From Actinomadura sp. NAK00032 (GTDB lineage: Bacteria > Actinomycetota > Actinomycetes > Streptosporangiales > Streptosporangiaceae), in NCBI RefSeq assembly GCF_013364275.1, contig NZ_CP054932.1:2294001-2358000 (forward strand): 64,000 nucleotides of DNA, read 5' to 3'. The notes below the pieces were generated by a model. It did not search any database and was not told the DNA's origin. It worked only from the letters and a program-made list of their open reading frames with translations. Within the stretch, counting starts at the first letter, position 1. Each line of letters begins with the position of its first letter. Of the stretch, positions 1 to 8,285 are shown piece after piece. A program made the translations under genes and the position numbers.

Positions 1-671
1 GCGCCGGGCTCGCGCCGGGTCCGCTCCCGGCCGGCGACCTCGCCGACGAGGTCGCGCGCCTCCGCCGGGGACAGCAGGTCGAGCGCGGTCGCCCGGGCGC
101 CGCAGCGCGCGACCAGCGCGGTGAGCCGCCGCCGGGCCGTGACGACCACCACGCAGGACGACGTGCCCGGCAGCAGCGGGTACACCTGCTGCGCGGACGC
201 GGCGTCGTCCAGCACGATCAGCGCCCGCTTCCCGGCGAGCCGGGACCGGTAGAGGGCGGCGAGCTCGTCCTCCTCGACCGGCAGCCGGCTGGACGGGACG
301 CGCAGCGTGCGCAGCGCCTGGCCGAGCGCCTCGCGCGGGGAGACCGGGCCACGCCGCGCGTAGCCGCGCAGGTCGATGAAGAGCTGCCCGTCGGGGAACC
401 GCTCCGACACCAGGTGCGCCCAGTGCACGGCCAGGGCGGTCTTCCCGATGCCGGGCATGCCGGTCAGCGCGATGATGACGGGGGACTGCCCCGGGGGTTC
501 GATGAGGGCGTCGAGCCGGTCGAGGACGTCCCGGCGCCCGGTGAACCCGGGCACGTCCAGCGGGAGCTGCCGGGGCGGGCCCTCCGTTTCGGGGGCCGGA
601 GCCAGGTGGACGTGCTTGTCGCCGGATACCAGGTCGCCCTCGGCGTTCGCCTCGCCGAACAAGGTCGTCAT
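1..671 (-). CDS. NB-ARC/STAND-type ATPase, N-terminal part (runs off the window)
   Basis: The minus-strand frame opens at ATG 671 and is still open at base 1, so only the first ~223 residues are visible. After a short polar N-terminus comes the segment PLDVPGFTGRRDVLDRL, typical of the entry to NB-ARC domains in actinobacterial AfsR-like and TPR regulators. A Walker A motif GMPGIGKT lies near residues 68-75 and a Walker B-like ALIVLDDA near 135. STAND proteins act as nucleotide-dependent signalling switches, often with a C-terminal TPR sensor that would lie outside the window. There is no DNA-binding domain before the ATPase, so it is not a classical SARP fusion at this end. Its function beyond STAND ATPase cannot be told. 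Confidence 0.8.
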   Translation of the reverse strand, partial: MTTLFGEANAEGDLVSGDKHVHLAPAPETEGPPRQLPLDVPGFTGRRDVLDRLDALIEPPGQSPVIIALTGMPGIGKTALAVHWAHLVSERFPDGQLFIDLRGYARRGPVSPREALGQALRTLRVPSSRLPVEEDELAALYRSRLAGKRALIVLDDAASAQQVYPLLPGTSSCVVVVTARRRLTALVARCGARATALDLLSPAEARDLVGEVAGRERTRREPG

Positions 672-792
672 GCCGGCCCTCCGCGGTTAGATCGACCTGG
701 TTTTCACCGTAACGTGCGAATCGTCCGGAAAATATGGACAAATACACAAGTGGCCATTATGGGAAGGGCGGCGCCGGAAGTACGGTGCCGTT

Positions 793-2052
793 GTGGATCA
801 ACGTGAGGGTGCGCGCCTGAGGAATTGGGCGGGGAACGTCGGCTACGGGGCCGCGCGGGTGCACCGGCCGGAGTCCGTGGACGCCCTGCGCCGCATCGTG
901 GCCGACGCGCGGCAGGTGCGGGCGCTCGGCAGCGGGCACTCGTTCAGCCTGGTCGCCGACACCACCGGGGACCTCGTCCGGCTCGACGGGCTGCCGCCGC
1001 TGGTGGAGGTCGACACGGCGCGGTCGACCGTGACCGTCGCGGCCGGGATGCGGTACGCGGACGTCGCGGCGGATCTGCACCGCAAGGGGTTCGCCCTGCC
1101 CAACATGGCGTCGCTGCCGCACATCTCGGTCGCCGGGTCGTGCGCGACCGGCACGCACGGGTCGGGGGACGGCCTGCGCTGCCTGTCCGCGTCGGTGACC
1201 GCGCTCGAACTCGTCGGTCCGGACGGCGACCTGCGCGAGCTGCGGCGGGACGCCGACGCCGCCTTCCCCGGCGCGGTCGTCGCGCTCGGCGCGCTGGGCG
1301 TCGTCACGCGGCTGACGCTGGAGGTCGAGCCCGCGTTCGAGGTCGCGCAGAACGTCCGGCTCGGCGTCCCGCTCGACGACCTGGCCGCCCGGTTCGACGA
1401 GGTGTTCGGCGCCGCCTACAGCGTCAGCGCGTTCACCGGGTGGCGCGGCGGTGAGGCCGCCGTGTGGCTCAAATGCCGCGCGGGCGCGCCGGGGCCGGTG
1501 TGGAGCGGCGGGCGCGCGGCGGGCGCGGCGGTGCATCCGGTGCCGGGCATGGACCCGGCGGCCTGCACCGTCCAGTTGGGCGAGCCGGGCCCGTGGCACG
1601 AGCGGCTGCCCCACTTCCGGCCCGAGCTGACGCCGAGCGCCGGACGCGAGCTGCAGTCGGAGTGGTTCCTGCCCAGAGAGGCGGCGGGCGCCGCGATCGC
1701 GGAGGTGCGGGAGCTGGCCGACGTCCTGGCGCCGGTCCTGCACATCTCCGAGATCCGCACCGTCCGCGGCGACGACCTGTGGCTGAGCCCCGCGTACGGC
1801 CGGGACTCGGTGACCCTCCACTTCACCTGGCACGACGACCCCGCCGGGGTGCTGCCCGCGGTCGCCGCGCTGCAGGAGCGGCTCGTCCCGCTGGGGGCGC
1901 GGCCGCACTGGGGCAAGCTCAGCACCACGCCCGGCGGGCGGGTCGCCGCCCGCTACGAGCGCGCCGCCGACTTCGCCGCGTTGGCGGGCGAGCTGGATCC
2001 CGGCGGGAAGTTCCGCAACGCGTTCGTGGACGCCCTCGTCCCGCGCGGTTAG
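793..2052 (+). CDS. aldO: Alditol oxidase-like FAD-linked oxidoreductase
   Basis: This 419-residue protein matches the size of Streptomyces alditol oxidase, which oxidises C1 of polyols such as xylitol and sorbitol with O2, giving the aldose and H2O2. The FAD-binding PP-loop has GSGHSF, with His49 at the place of the histidine that carries covalent FAD. Further on are PHISVAGSCATGTHG (active-site Ser), SEIRTVRGDDLW (Glu and Arg), HFTW (Thr) and HWGKLS (Lys), matching the polyol-binding residues described for AldO. The start is GTG 793. The stop overlaps the stop end of the convergent histidine kinase by 4 nt. The related L-gulonolactone/arabinonolactone oxidases are the main alternative, but the residue set favours an alditol oxidase. 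Confidence 0.82.
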   Translation: MDQREGARLRNWAGNVGYGAARVHRPESVDALRRIVADARQVRALGSGHSFSLVADTTGDLVRLDGLPPLVEVDTARSTVTVAAGMRYADVAADLHRKGFALPNMASLPHISVAGSCATGTHGSGDGLRCLSASVTALELVGPDGDLRELRRDADAAFPGAVVALGALGVVTRLTLEVEPAFEVAQNVRLGVPLDDLAARFDEVFGAAYSVSAFTGWRGGEAAVWLKCRAGAPGPVWSGGRAAGAAVHPVPGMDPAACTVQLGEPGPWHERLPHFRPELTPSAGRELQSEWFLPREAAGAAIAEVRELADVLAPVLHISEIRTVRGDDLWLSPAYGRDSVTLHFTWHDDPAGVLPAVAALQERLVPLGARPHWGKLSTTPGGRVAARYERAADFAALAGELDPGGKFRNAFVDALVPRG

Positions 2053-3245
2053 CCGCCGGGCAGGGCGACCGTGACGGCCAGGCCGCCCTGGGCGCGCGGG
2101 ACGGCGGTGACCGTGCCGCCGTGCGCCCGGACGATCGACTGGACGATCGAGAGCCCCAGCCCGGCGCCCTTCGCGGTGACGACGCGGTCGCCGTCGAGGC
2201 GCCGGAACGGCTCGAACAGCGCCGGGATCTCGTAGGGCGGGACGGCCGGGCCCGAGTTGGCGACCTCCAGGACGGCGCGGCCGCCCTCGGTGCGGCAGGC
2301 GACGCTGACCCAGCCGCCCTCGGTGTTGTGGCGCAGGCCGTTCTCCAGGAGGTTCTGCACGACGCGTTCGAGGAGGAGGGCGTCGCCCGACGTCATGGCC
2401 TCGGCCGCGTCGGTCTCCACGCCGATCCCGGTCTCCTTGGCCTCGGGCGCGGTCTGGGACGCGACATGGGCGACGACGTCCGCGAGGTCGACGGGCGCCC
2501 GGTGGGTGATCTCGTTCTCGGAGCGGGCGAGCAGCAGCAGGCCGCCGATGAGCCGCTCGTGCCGCGCGTTGATCTGCAGCAGGGTCTCGCCGAGCTGCCG
2601 GACGTCCGGGGACGCCGACGCGCGGTGCATCGCGACCTCGACCAGCGCGCGGCCCAGCGTGAGGGGCGTGCGCAGCTCGTGCGAGGCGTTGGCGACGAAG
2701 CGGCGCTGGCCGTCGAAGGACCGGTCGAGCCGCTCCACCATCGTGTCGAAGGTGTCGGCGAGCTCCTTCACCTCGTCGCGGGGGCCGGTGAGGGCGATGC
2801 GCTCGTGCAGGCCCCGGTCGGCGGCGGGCGAGCCGGCGATCCGCCGGGCGGTCTCGGTGACGCGGTGCAGCGGGGACAGCACCTGCCCCGCGATCAGCCA
2901 GCCGAGGCCCGCCGCGGCCCCGCCGACGACCAGCAGCGCGATCGACCCCTGCGTGACCAGGGACGTGACGGCGGCGTCGCGCAGCTCGGCGCGCTGCTTC
3001 TTCATCCAGCCCTCGGCGTCCGCCATCAGCTGCTCCTCCGGGAGGCGCCGCTCCGGAGCGGGCGTGGTCCGTGGAGCGGGCGAGGTGCGCGGCGCGGGGG
3101 CCAGCCGGGTCGCGAGGACCTTCGTGCCCGAGCGGGACAGCTGCTGGTTGAACAGGGCGTACGTCACCCCGAGCAGGACGACCCCGGCGACCAGGAACAG
3201 GCCGCAGTAGGTGAGGGTGAGCCGGGCGCGCAGCGACAGCTTCAT
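2049..3245 (-). CDS. Two-component sensor histidine kinase (OmpR-partner class)
   Basis: This is a membrane sensor kinase of 398 residues. It has an N-terminal membrane helix (about 8-32), an extracytoplasmic stretch with a Pro-Ala-Arg repeat (about 50-65), a second helix (about 98-120), HAMP, HisKA with NASHELRTPLTL (His189 as phospho-acceptor), then HATPase_c with N and G boxes (QNLLENGLRHN, GAGLGLSIV). The chosen ATG 3245 overlaps the stop of the upstream response regulator as ATGA, so the two are translationally coupled. It faces a divergent lipoprotein/ABC exporter operon, the usual layout of an envelope-stress or antimicrobial-peptide sensing unit. The actual stimulus is unknown. Confidence 0.9.
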   Translation of the reverse strand: MKLSLRARLTLTYCGLFLVAGVVLLGVTYALFNQQLSRSGTKVLATRLAPAPRTSPAPRTTPAPERRLPEEQLMADAEGWMKKQRAELRDAAVTSLVTQGSIALLVVGGAAAGLGWLIAGQVLSPLHRVTETARRIAGSPAADRGLHERIALTGPRDEVKELADTFDTMVERLDRSFDGQRRFVANASHELRTPLTLGRALVEVAMHRASASPDVRQLGETLLQINARHERLIGGLLLLARSENEITHRAPVDLADVVAHVASQTAPEAKETGIGVETDAAEAMTSGDALLLERVVQNLLENGLRHNTEGGWVSVACRTEGGRAVLEVANSGPAVPPYEIPALFEPFRRLDGDRVVTAKGAGLGLSIVQSIVRAHGGTVTAVPRAQGGLAVTVALPGG

Positions 3246-3898
3246 GGGATCCGGTACCCCGCTCCCTTGACGGTCTCGACCACGGGCGGGTCGGCGAGCT
3301 TGCGGCGCAGCTTGAGGACGGTGAGCCGGACGGCGCCGGTGAACGGGTCGGCGTGCTCGTCCCACGCCTTCTCCAGGAGCTGCTCGGCGGAGACGACGGC
3401 GCCGTCCGCGCGCAGCAGCTCGGCGAGGACGGCGAACTCCTTGCGCGCGAGCGGCACGTACCGGCCGTCGCGGAACACCTCGCGGCGCGCCGGGTCCAGG
3501 GTGATCCCGGCGCGGTGCAGGGTCGGCGGCGCGGCCGGCCGGGACCGGCGGCCGAGCGCGTGCACGCGGGCGGCCAGCTCCGGGAACGCGAACGGCTTGG
3601 TGAGGTAGTCGTCGGCGCCGAGCCCGAGGCCGCCGACCCGGTCGGTGACCTCGGCGGCGGCGGTCAGCATCAGGATCCGCGCCGCCGCCCCGCCCCGCAC
3701 CACCTCCCGGCACACCTCGTCGCCGTGGACGAGCGGCAGGTCGCGGTCCAGGACGATCACGTCGTAGTCGTTGACGCCGGCGCGCTCCAGCGCCGCCGCG
3801 CCGTCGTAGGCGAGGTCGACGGCGTGCGCGTCGTCCCGCAGCCACTCGGCGATCGCGTCGGCGAGCAGCCGCTCGTCCTCCACCACCAGAACTCTCAT
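3242..3898 (-). CDS. OmpR/PhoB-family response regulator
   Basis: A 218-residue regulator with an N-terminal receiver (acidic pocket VVEDE, phospho-acceptor Asp51 in VLDRDLP, Lys in YLTKPF) and a C-terminal winged helix with VRLTVLKLRRKL and VKGAGYRI. Start ATG 3898 is preceded by the strong ribosome site GGAGGAG, so the longer upstream frame is spurious. It is first in the operon and its stop overlaps the kinase ATG by 4 nt. The divergent gap of about 156 bp to the lipoprotein gene suggests that it controls the neighbouring exporter as well as itself. That target is inferred from position only. Confidence 0.92.
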   Translation of the reverse strand: MRVLVVEDERLLADAIAEWLRDDAHAVDLAYDGAAALERAGVNDYDVIVLDRDLPLVHGDEVCREVVRGGAAARILMLTAAAEVTDRVGGLGLGADDYLTKPFAFPELAARVHALGRRSRPAAPPTLHRAGITLDPARREVFRDGRYVPLARKEFAVLAELLRADGAVVSAEQLLEKAWDEHADPFTGAVRLTVLKLRRKLADPPVVETVKGAGYRIP

Positions 3899-4054
3899 CA
3901 CTCCTCCTCCGAGGGGTGATGGTGCCCGACGGCGTGTTTCGTCGCCGTTAGCCGCCGGGCTCCGCGGACGCGGAAACGCGGGGGAAACGTCCGGCCGGGT
4001 TGCATCGCTCCGCGTCCGGCCGGAACGGTTCCGGCCGGCGGACGAGGAGGAGAC

Positions 4055-4561
4055 ATGCGACTGCGGATCCTGGCGGCGCTGCCGCTCGCGCTGGCGCTGG
4101 CGCTGACCGGATGCGGCTCGGACGACGGCGGCGACGCCGGTGTGGCGTCGGCGGGCGGCACGAAGCAGCAGGGCGCGGCCGGCGGCGGAGCCAAGCCGAA
4201 CCGGGACGAGATGGGCGTGAAGTTCGCCCAGTGCATGCGCGAGCACGGCGTCGACATGGACGACCCCCAGCCCGGCAAGGGCGTCCAGCTCAAGGTCAAG
4301 GGCAACAAGGAGACCGTCGACAAGGCGATGGAGGCGTGCCGGCAGTACAACCCGCAGGCGAACGCGACCGGTGCGCCCGACCCGCAGATGCAGGAGCGGG
4401 CGCGCAAGCACGCCGAATGCATGCGGCAGCACGGCGTGGAGGCGTTCCCCGACCCGAAGCCGGGCCAGCGCGGCATCCGGATCGACGCGAAGGTCGGCGA
4501 GGACCCCGACTTCGAGGCCGCCCAGCAGGAGTGCCAGAAGATCCTCCAGGGCGGGAAGTGA
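4055..4561 (+). CDS. Secreted lipoprotein of unknown function
   Basis: A 168-residue lipoprotein. It has a basic start, a hydrophobic LAALPLALALA core and the lipobox LTGC with the lipid-modified Cys at residue 20. The mature part is polar, with repeated Cys-Met-Arg motifs (FAQCMREHGVDMDDP, HAECMRQHGVEAFPD) that form two related halves. This repeat is common in actinobacterial lipoproteins placed next to MacAB-like exporters. The ribosome site GAGGAGGA precedes ATG 4055, and the stop TGA shares its A with the ATG of the next gene. It probably sits outside the membrane as a partner of the adaptor and ABC transporter. Its ligand is unknown. Confidence 0.82.
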   Translation: MRLRILAALPLALALALTGCGSDDGGDAGVASAGGTKQQGAAGGGAKPNRDEMGVKFAQCMREHGVDMDDPQPGKGVQLKVKGNKETVDKAMEACRQYNPQANATGAPDPQMQERARKHAECMRQHGVEAFPDPKPGQRGIRIDAKVGEDPDFEAAQQECQKILQGGK

Positions 4562-5688
4562 TGGGCGGGACGGCCGTGGACGAGAGCGCCCCGGCACGGG
4601 AGCGGCCCGCGCGCACCCGCCGCCGGCGGCCCCGGCCGCTGCTCGCGCTCGGGGTCGCCGCGCTGGTCGCGGCCGGCGGCGGGGTGGCGGCCGCGGCGGC
4701 GCTCGGCGGCGGCGACTCCGGCGGCGGGACGGACCCGGCGCTGCCGCCCGCCACCGCGAAGGTGGCGCGGCAGACGCTCAACGACGCCCAGACCGAGGAC
4801 GGGCAGCTCGGCTACGGTCCGACGTCCGCCGTGACGAGCCAGCTGCGCGGCACGCTGACCAAGCTCCCCGAGAGCGGCGCCGAGATCACCCGCGGCCACG
4901 AGCTGTACGAAGTGGACGGCGACCCGGTCGTGCTGATGTACGGGTCGCGGCCGTCCTACCGGCCGCTGAAGGCGGGCACCGAGGGCGCGGACGTGAAGCG
5001 GTTCGAGAAGAACCTCAGCGCGCTCGGGTACGGCGGCTTCACCGTGGACGACGAGTACACCGCCGACACCGCCGACGCCGTCCGGGAATGGCAGGAGGAC
5101 ATCGGCGTCGCGGAGACCGGGACCGTCGAGCTCGGCCGCGTCGTGTTCGCGGACGGGCCCGTCCGGGTCGACAGCGTGCAGGCGAGCGCGGGCGAGCCGG
5201 CCGCGCCCGGCAAGAAGGTGCTCACCCGCACGGGCACCGGCCAGGCCGTGACGGTCGCACTGGACACCGCCGACCAGCGGATGGCGAGGAAGGGCGCGAA
5301 GGTCACCGTGACGCTGCCGGAGAACGAGACCGTCACGGCGGAGATCGATGAGGTCACGACGGTGATCGAGCCGGGCGAGCAGGGTCAGGACCCGGCGACG
5401 AAGGTCGAGGTGACGATCTGGCTCGACACGGCGAAGGCGAAGAAGTCCGCCGCGCGGTACGCGCTCGCCTCGGTCGATGTCACGTTCACCGCGGGCAAGC
5501 GCGAGGACGTTCTGACGGTCCCGGTGACCGCGCTGGTCGCGCTGAGCGAGGGCGGCTTCGGCGTGGAGGTCGTCAAGGGCGCGGCCTCCTCGTACGTCCC
5601 GGTCGAGACGGGCCTGTTCGCGGACGGCAAGGTCGAGATCTCCGGGCCCGGGATCACCGCGGGCACCGTCGTGGGGGTGCCGAAATGA
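4561..5688 (+). CDS. Membrane-anchored adaptor with peptidoglycan-binding domain (MacA/HlyD-like)
   Basis: A 375-residue protein with an Arg-rich cytoplasmic start, one membrane segment (about 28-50), a peptidoglycan_binding_1 domain ([18 protein letters not shown] to [10 protein letters not shown], about 140-185), and a C-terminal beta-rich part like the periplasmic adaptors of ABC or RND pumps. The chosen start ATG 4561 overlaps the lipoprotein stop, and its own stop overlaps the ATPase start by 4 nt, so the four genes 4055-7630 form one coupled operon. In this family the adaptor links a MacB-type transporter to the cell wall. The substrate is not evident. Confidence 0.85.
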   Translation: MGGTAVDESAPARERPARTRRRRPRPLLALGVAALVAAGGGVAAAAALGGGDSGGGTDPALPPATAKVARQTLNDAQTEDGQLGYGPTSAVTSQLRGTLTKLPESGAEITRGHELYEVDGDPVVLMYGSRPSYRPLKAGTEGADVKRFEKNLSALGYGGFTVDDEYTADTADAVREWQEDIGVAETGTVELGRVVFADGPVRVDSVQASAGEPAAPGKKVLTRTGTGQAVTVALDTADQRMARKGAKVTVTLPENETVTAEIDEVTTVIEPGEQGQDPATKVEVTIWLDTAKAKKSAARYALASVDVTFTAGKREDVLTVPVTALVALSEGGFGVEVVKGAASSYVPVETGLFADGKVEISGPGITAGTVVGVPK

Positions 5689-6425
5689 TCGCGCTGCGGG
5701 ACGTGGTGAAGCGGTATCCGGGCGGCGTGCACGCGCTCGCCGGGGTGTCGCTGCACATCGGCGCGGGCGAGCTGGTCGCGATCGTCGGGCCGTCCGGGTC
5801 GGGCAAGTCGACGATGCTGAACGTCCTCGGCACGCTGGACCGGCCGACGTCGGGCAGCGTCCACATCGACGGGCACGACGTGGGGCGGCTCACCGACGCC
5901 AAGCTGTCGGCGCTCCGCGCGACCCGCATCGGGTTCGTGTTCCAGCACTTCCACCTGGCGGCGGGGACGCGCGCGATCGACAACGTCGCGGACGGGCTGC
6001 TCTACACCGGGCTCCGCGCGGCGGCGCGGCGGCGGCGGGCCGCGGCGGCGCTGGAGCGGGTCGGGCTCGGCCACCGGCTGGACCACGAACCGCACGAGCT
6101 GTCGGGCGGGGAGCGGCAGCGGGTCGCGATCGCGCGGGCGGTGGCGGGGGAGCCCGCGCTGCTGCTCGCCGACGAGCCCACCGGCGCGCTGGACTCGGCG
6201 TCCGGGGACGGGGTGATGGCGCTGCTGCGCGAGCTGCACGCCGCCGGCACCACCGTCGTGATCATCACGCACGACCGGGAGATCGCGGCCGGGCTGCCGC
6301 GCCGCGTCCGGATGCGCGACGGCCGCGTCGTCGCCGACTCCGCGCTCACCGGGGCGGCGCAGGCCGACCCAGCGCAGGCCGAGGCGGCCCTTTCCGAGGC
6401 CGCCCTTCCCGAGGCGGCGCAGTGA
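5685..6425 (+). CDS. MacB/LolD-type ABC transporter ATP-binding protein
   Basis: A 246-residue ABC ATPase with Walker [10 protein letters not shown]-loop FVFQHFH, signature LSGGERQR, Walker [14 protein letters not shown] and H-loop IITHD. The TGALDS form is typical of the MacB/LolD/FtsE group that drives mechanotransmission rather than pore transport. ATG 5685 overlaps the adaptor stop, and the stop overlaps the permease GTG. The last ~20 residues are an Ala-Glu repeat ([17 protein letters not shown]) from a degenerate tandem repeat at the gene end, probably without function. It should work with the next gene, its cognate permease. Confidence 0.93.
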   Translation: MIALRDVVKRYPGGVHALAGVSLHIGAGELVAIVGPSGSGKSTMLNVLGTLDRPTSGSVHIDGHDVGRLTDAKLSALRATRIGFVFQHFHLAAGTRAIDNVADGLLYTGLRAAARRRRAAAALERVGLGHRLDHEPHELSGGERQRVAIARAVAGEPALLLADEPTGALDSASGDGVMALLRELHAAGTTVVIITHDREIAAGLPRRVRMRDGRVVADSALTGAAQADPAQAEAALSEAALPEAAQ

Positions 6426-7630
6426 CGGCCGCCGGGACGCTGCGGCCCGCGCGGCTGTGGCCGGGGGACGTGGTCAAGGTCGGCGCGGTCGGGCTCCGGA
6501 CACGTCCGATGCGGGCGTTCCTGTCCGCGCTCGGCATCGCGATCGGGATCGCCGCGATGGTCGCCGTCGTCGGCGTGTCCTCCTCGTCCCGCGCGGAGCT
6601 GGACCGGGCCCTCGCCGCGCTCGGCACGAACCTGCTGACGGTGTCGCCGGGCAGCACCCTCACCGGCGAGAAGGCGCAGCTGCCGCTGGAGTCGGAGCGG
6701 ATGGTGGCCCGCATCGCCCCGGTCCGGGAGGTGTCGGCGATCGGGCTGCTGGACGAGGCGAAGGTCTACCGGTCCGGCAAGGTGCCCGCGACCGAGACCA
6801 GCGGGATCGCGACGTACGCGGCCCGCACCGGGCTGCGCGCCGCGACGGGCGCGGAGCTGAGCCGCGGCGTGTGGCTGAGCGCCGCGACCGGGAGGTTCCC
6901 CGCGGTGGTGCTCGGCGCGAAGGCCGCCGAGCGGCTCGGCATCGGGCACGCCTCCCCGGACGTGCAGGTGCTCGTCGGCGGCCACCGGTTCACCGTGATC
7001 GGGATCCTCGCGCCGGTGCCGCTGGCGCCGGAGCTGGACACCGCGGCGCTGGTCGGCTGGCCCGCCGCGCGGAGCGTGCTCGGCTTCGACGGGCATCCGA
7101 CGACGATCTACACCCGGTCGGCGGACGCGAGCGTCGAGGACGTCCGGGACGTGCTCGGCCCGACCGCGAACCCGGCGGCGCCGAACGAGGTGGAGGTGTC
7201 GCGGCCGTCGGACGCGCTCGCGGCGCGGCAGGCGGCGGGCGAGGCGTTCACCGGGCTGCTGCTCGGCCTCGGCGCGGTCGCGCTGCTCGTCGGCGGCGTC
7301 GGGGTCGCCAACACCATGGTGATCTCGGTGCTGGAGCGCCGCGCGGAGATCGGGCTGCGCCGCTCCCTCGGCGCGACCCGCGGCCAGATCCGCACCCAGT
7401 TCCTCGCCGAGTCGCTGCTGCTGTCGGCGCTCGGCGGGGTCGGCGGCGCGCTGATCGGGTCGCTGGTGACCGCCGGCTACGCCCTCTACCAGGGGTGGCC
7501 GGTGGTGATCCCGGCCTGGGCGGTGCTCGGCGGCGTCGCGGCCACGCTGGTCATCGGCGCGGCGGCGGGGCTGTACCCGGCGGTCCGGGCGTCCCGGCTC
7601 AGCCCCACCGAGGCGCTCGCCGCCACCTGA
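6422..7630 (+). CDS. MacB-type ABC transporter permease (FtsX fold)
   Basis: A 402-residue permease with an N-terminal helix (about 35-60, [16 protein letters not shown]), a large extracytoplasmic MacB_PCD domain, and three C-terminal helices with the FtsX-type motif [28 protein letters not shown] between the first two. GTG 6422 overlaps the ATPase stop. The four-helix layout fits MacB mechanotransmission pumps that export peptides, macrolides or lipoproteins. It is the last gene of the operon that the divergent two-component system probably controls. Confidence 0.92.
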   Translation: MTAAGTLRPARLWPGDVVKVGAVGLRTRPMRAFLSALGIAIGIAAMVAVVGVSSSSRAELDRALAALGTNLLTVSPGSTLTGEKAQLPLESERMVARIAPVREVSAIGLLDEAKVYRSGKVPATETSGIATYAARTGLRAATGAELSRGVWLSAATGRFPAVVLGAKAAERLGIGHASPDVQVLVGGHRFTVIGILAPVPLAPELDTAALVGWPAARSVLGFDGHPTTIYTRSADASVEDVRDVLGPTANPAAPNEVEVSRPSDALAARQAAGEAFTGLLLGLGAVALLVGGVGVANTMVISVLERRAEIGLRRSLGATRGQIRTQFLAESLLLSALGGVGGALIGSLVTAGYALYQGWPVVIPAWAVLGGVAATLVIGAAAGLYPAVRASRLSPTEALAAT

Positions 7631-7676
7631 GCCTGGGGGCGGGCATGGACGGAGCGGGACGGGTGAGATCTCCGGT

Positions 7677-8252
7677 ATGGGTAACGCGGAGACCGAGCCC
7701 GTCACGCTCGTGGTCACCTGGGACGTCAGGCCCGGCCGGGAGCGCGACTTCGAGGAATGGGCAGAGGGCCTCCACCGGGTCGCGTCCGAGCATCCGGGGC
7801 ACCGGGGCGCGACGTGGCTGCGCGCCGAGGGGGCGCGGCACCGGTACTACACCGTCGTCCACTTCGCCGGCCAGGACGCCCTCGACCGGTGGCTGCGGTC
7901 GCCGGAGCGGGCCGAGTGGATCGACCGGGTCCGCGGCATCGCCGACGAGCACCATCTGGACACCACCGGGCTGGAGACGTGGTTCAGCCTGCCCGGGGAG
8001 TCGGTCCCGGCACCGTCCAAGGCGAAGATGATCGTCGTGACGTTCTGCGCGGTGTATCCGCTCAGCCTGCTGCTGAACGCGTTCGCCACCCCGCTGACGA
8101 AGTCGTGGCCGGTGCCGCTGCAGGCGCTGACGTTCCCGGTGATCGTGATCCCGCTGCTCACCGTGGTGATCATGCCCGGCCTCAGCCGGCTGCTGCGGCG
8201 CTGGCTGTACCCGGCCGGGCGGATCCACCGCCCCGCCCGGCCGGGCCGCTGA
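7677..8252 (+). CDS. Antibiotic-biosynthesis-monooxygenase-fold protein with two membrane helices
   Basis: A 191-residue protein. The first ~105 residues look like a dimeric alpha/beta ABM (ferredoxin-like) domain (VTLVVTWDVRPGRERDFEEW, HRYYTVVHFAGQDALDRWL). It is followed by two hydrophobic helices (about 117-140 and 146-170) and a basic tail. This ABM plus two-TM arrangement is a known group usually called membrane-associated ABM proteins, with no firm function. The ABM part may act as a heme or quinone monooxygenase, but catalytic residues cannot be assigned. ATG 7677 lies 46 nt after the permease gene, so read-through is possible. Confidence 0.75.
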   Translation: MGNAETEPVTLVVTWDVRPGRERDFEEWAEGLHRVASEHPGHRGATWLRAEGARHRYYTVVHFAGQDALDRWLRSPERAEWIDRVRGIADEHHLDTTGLETWFSLPGESVPAPSKAKMIVVTFCAVYPLSLLLNAFATPLTKSWPVPLQALTFPVIVIPLLTVVIMPGLSRLLRRWLYPAGRIHRPARPGR

Positions 8253-8285
8253 CCCGCCGCGCGGCGGGCCGGGAGAGGCCCGCGG

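Noticed and set aside
2049-3845. A 598-residue minus-strand frame fusing upstream sequence to the histidine kinase
   Set aside because: The first part is out of frame with the response regulator gene and low complexity; the kinase starts at ATG 3245 in an ATGA overlap.
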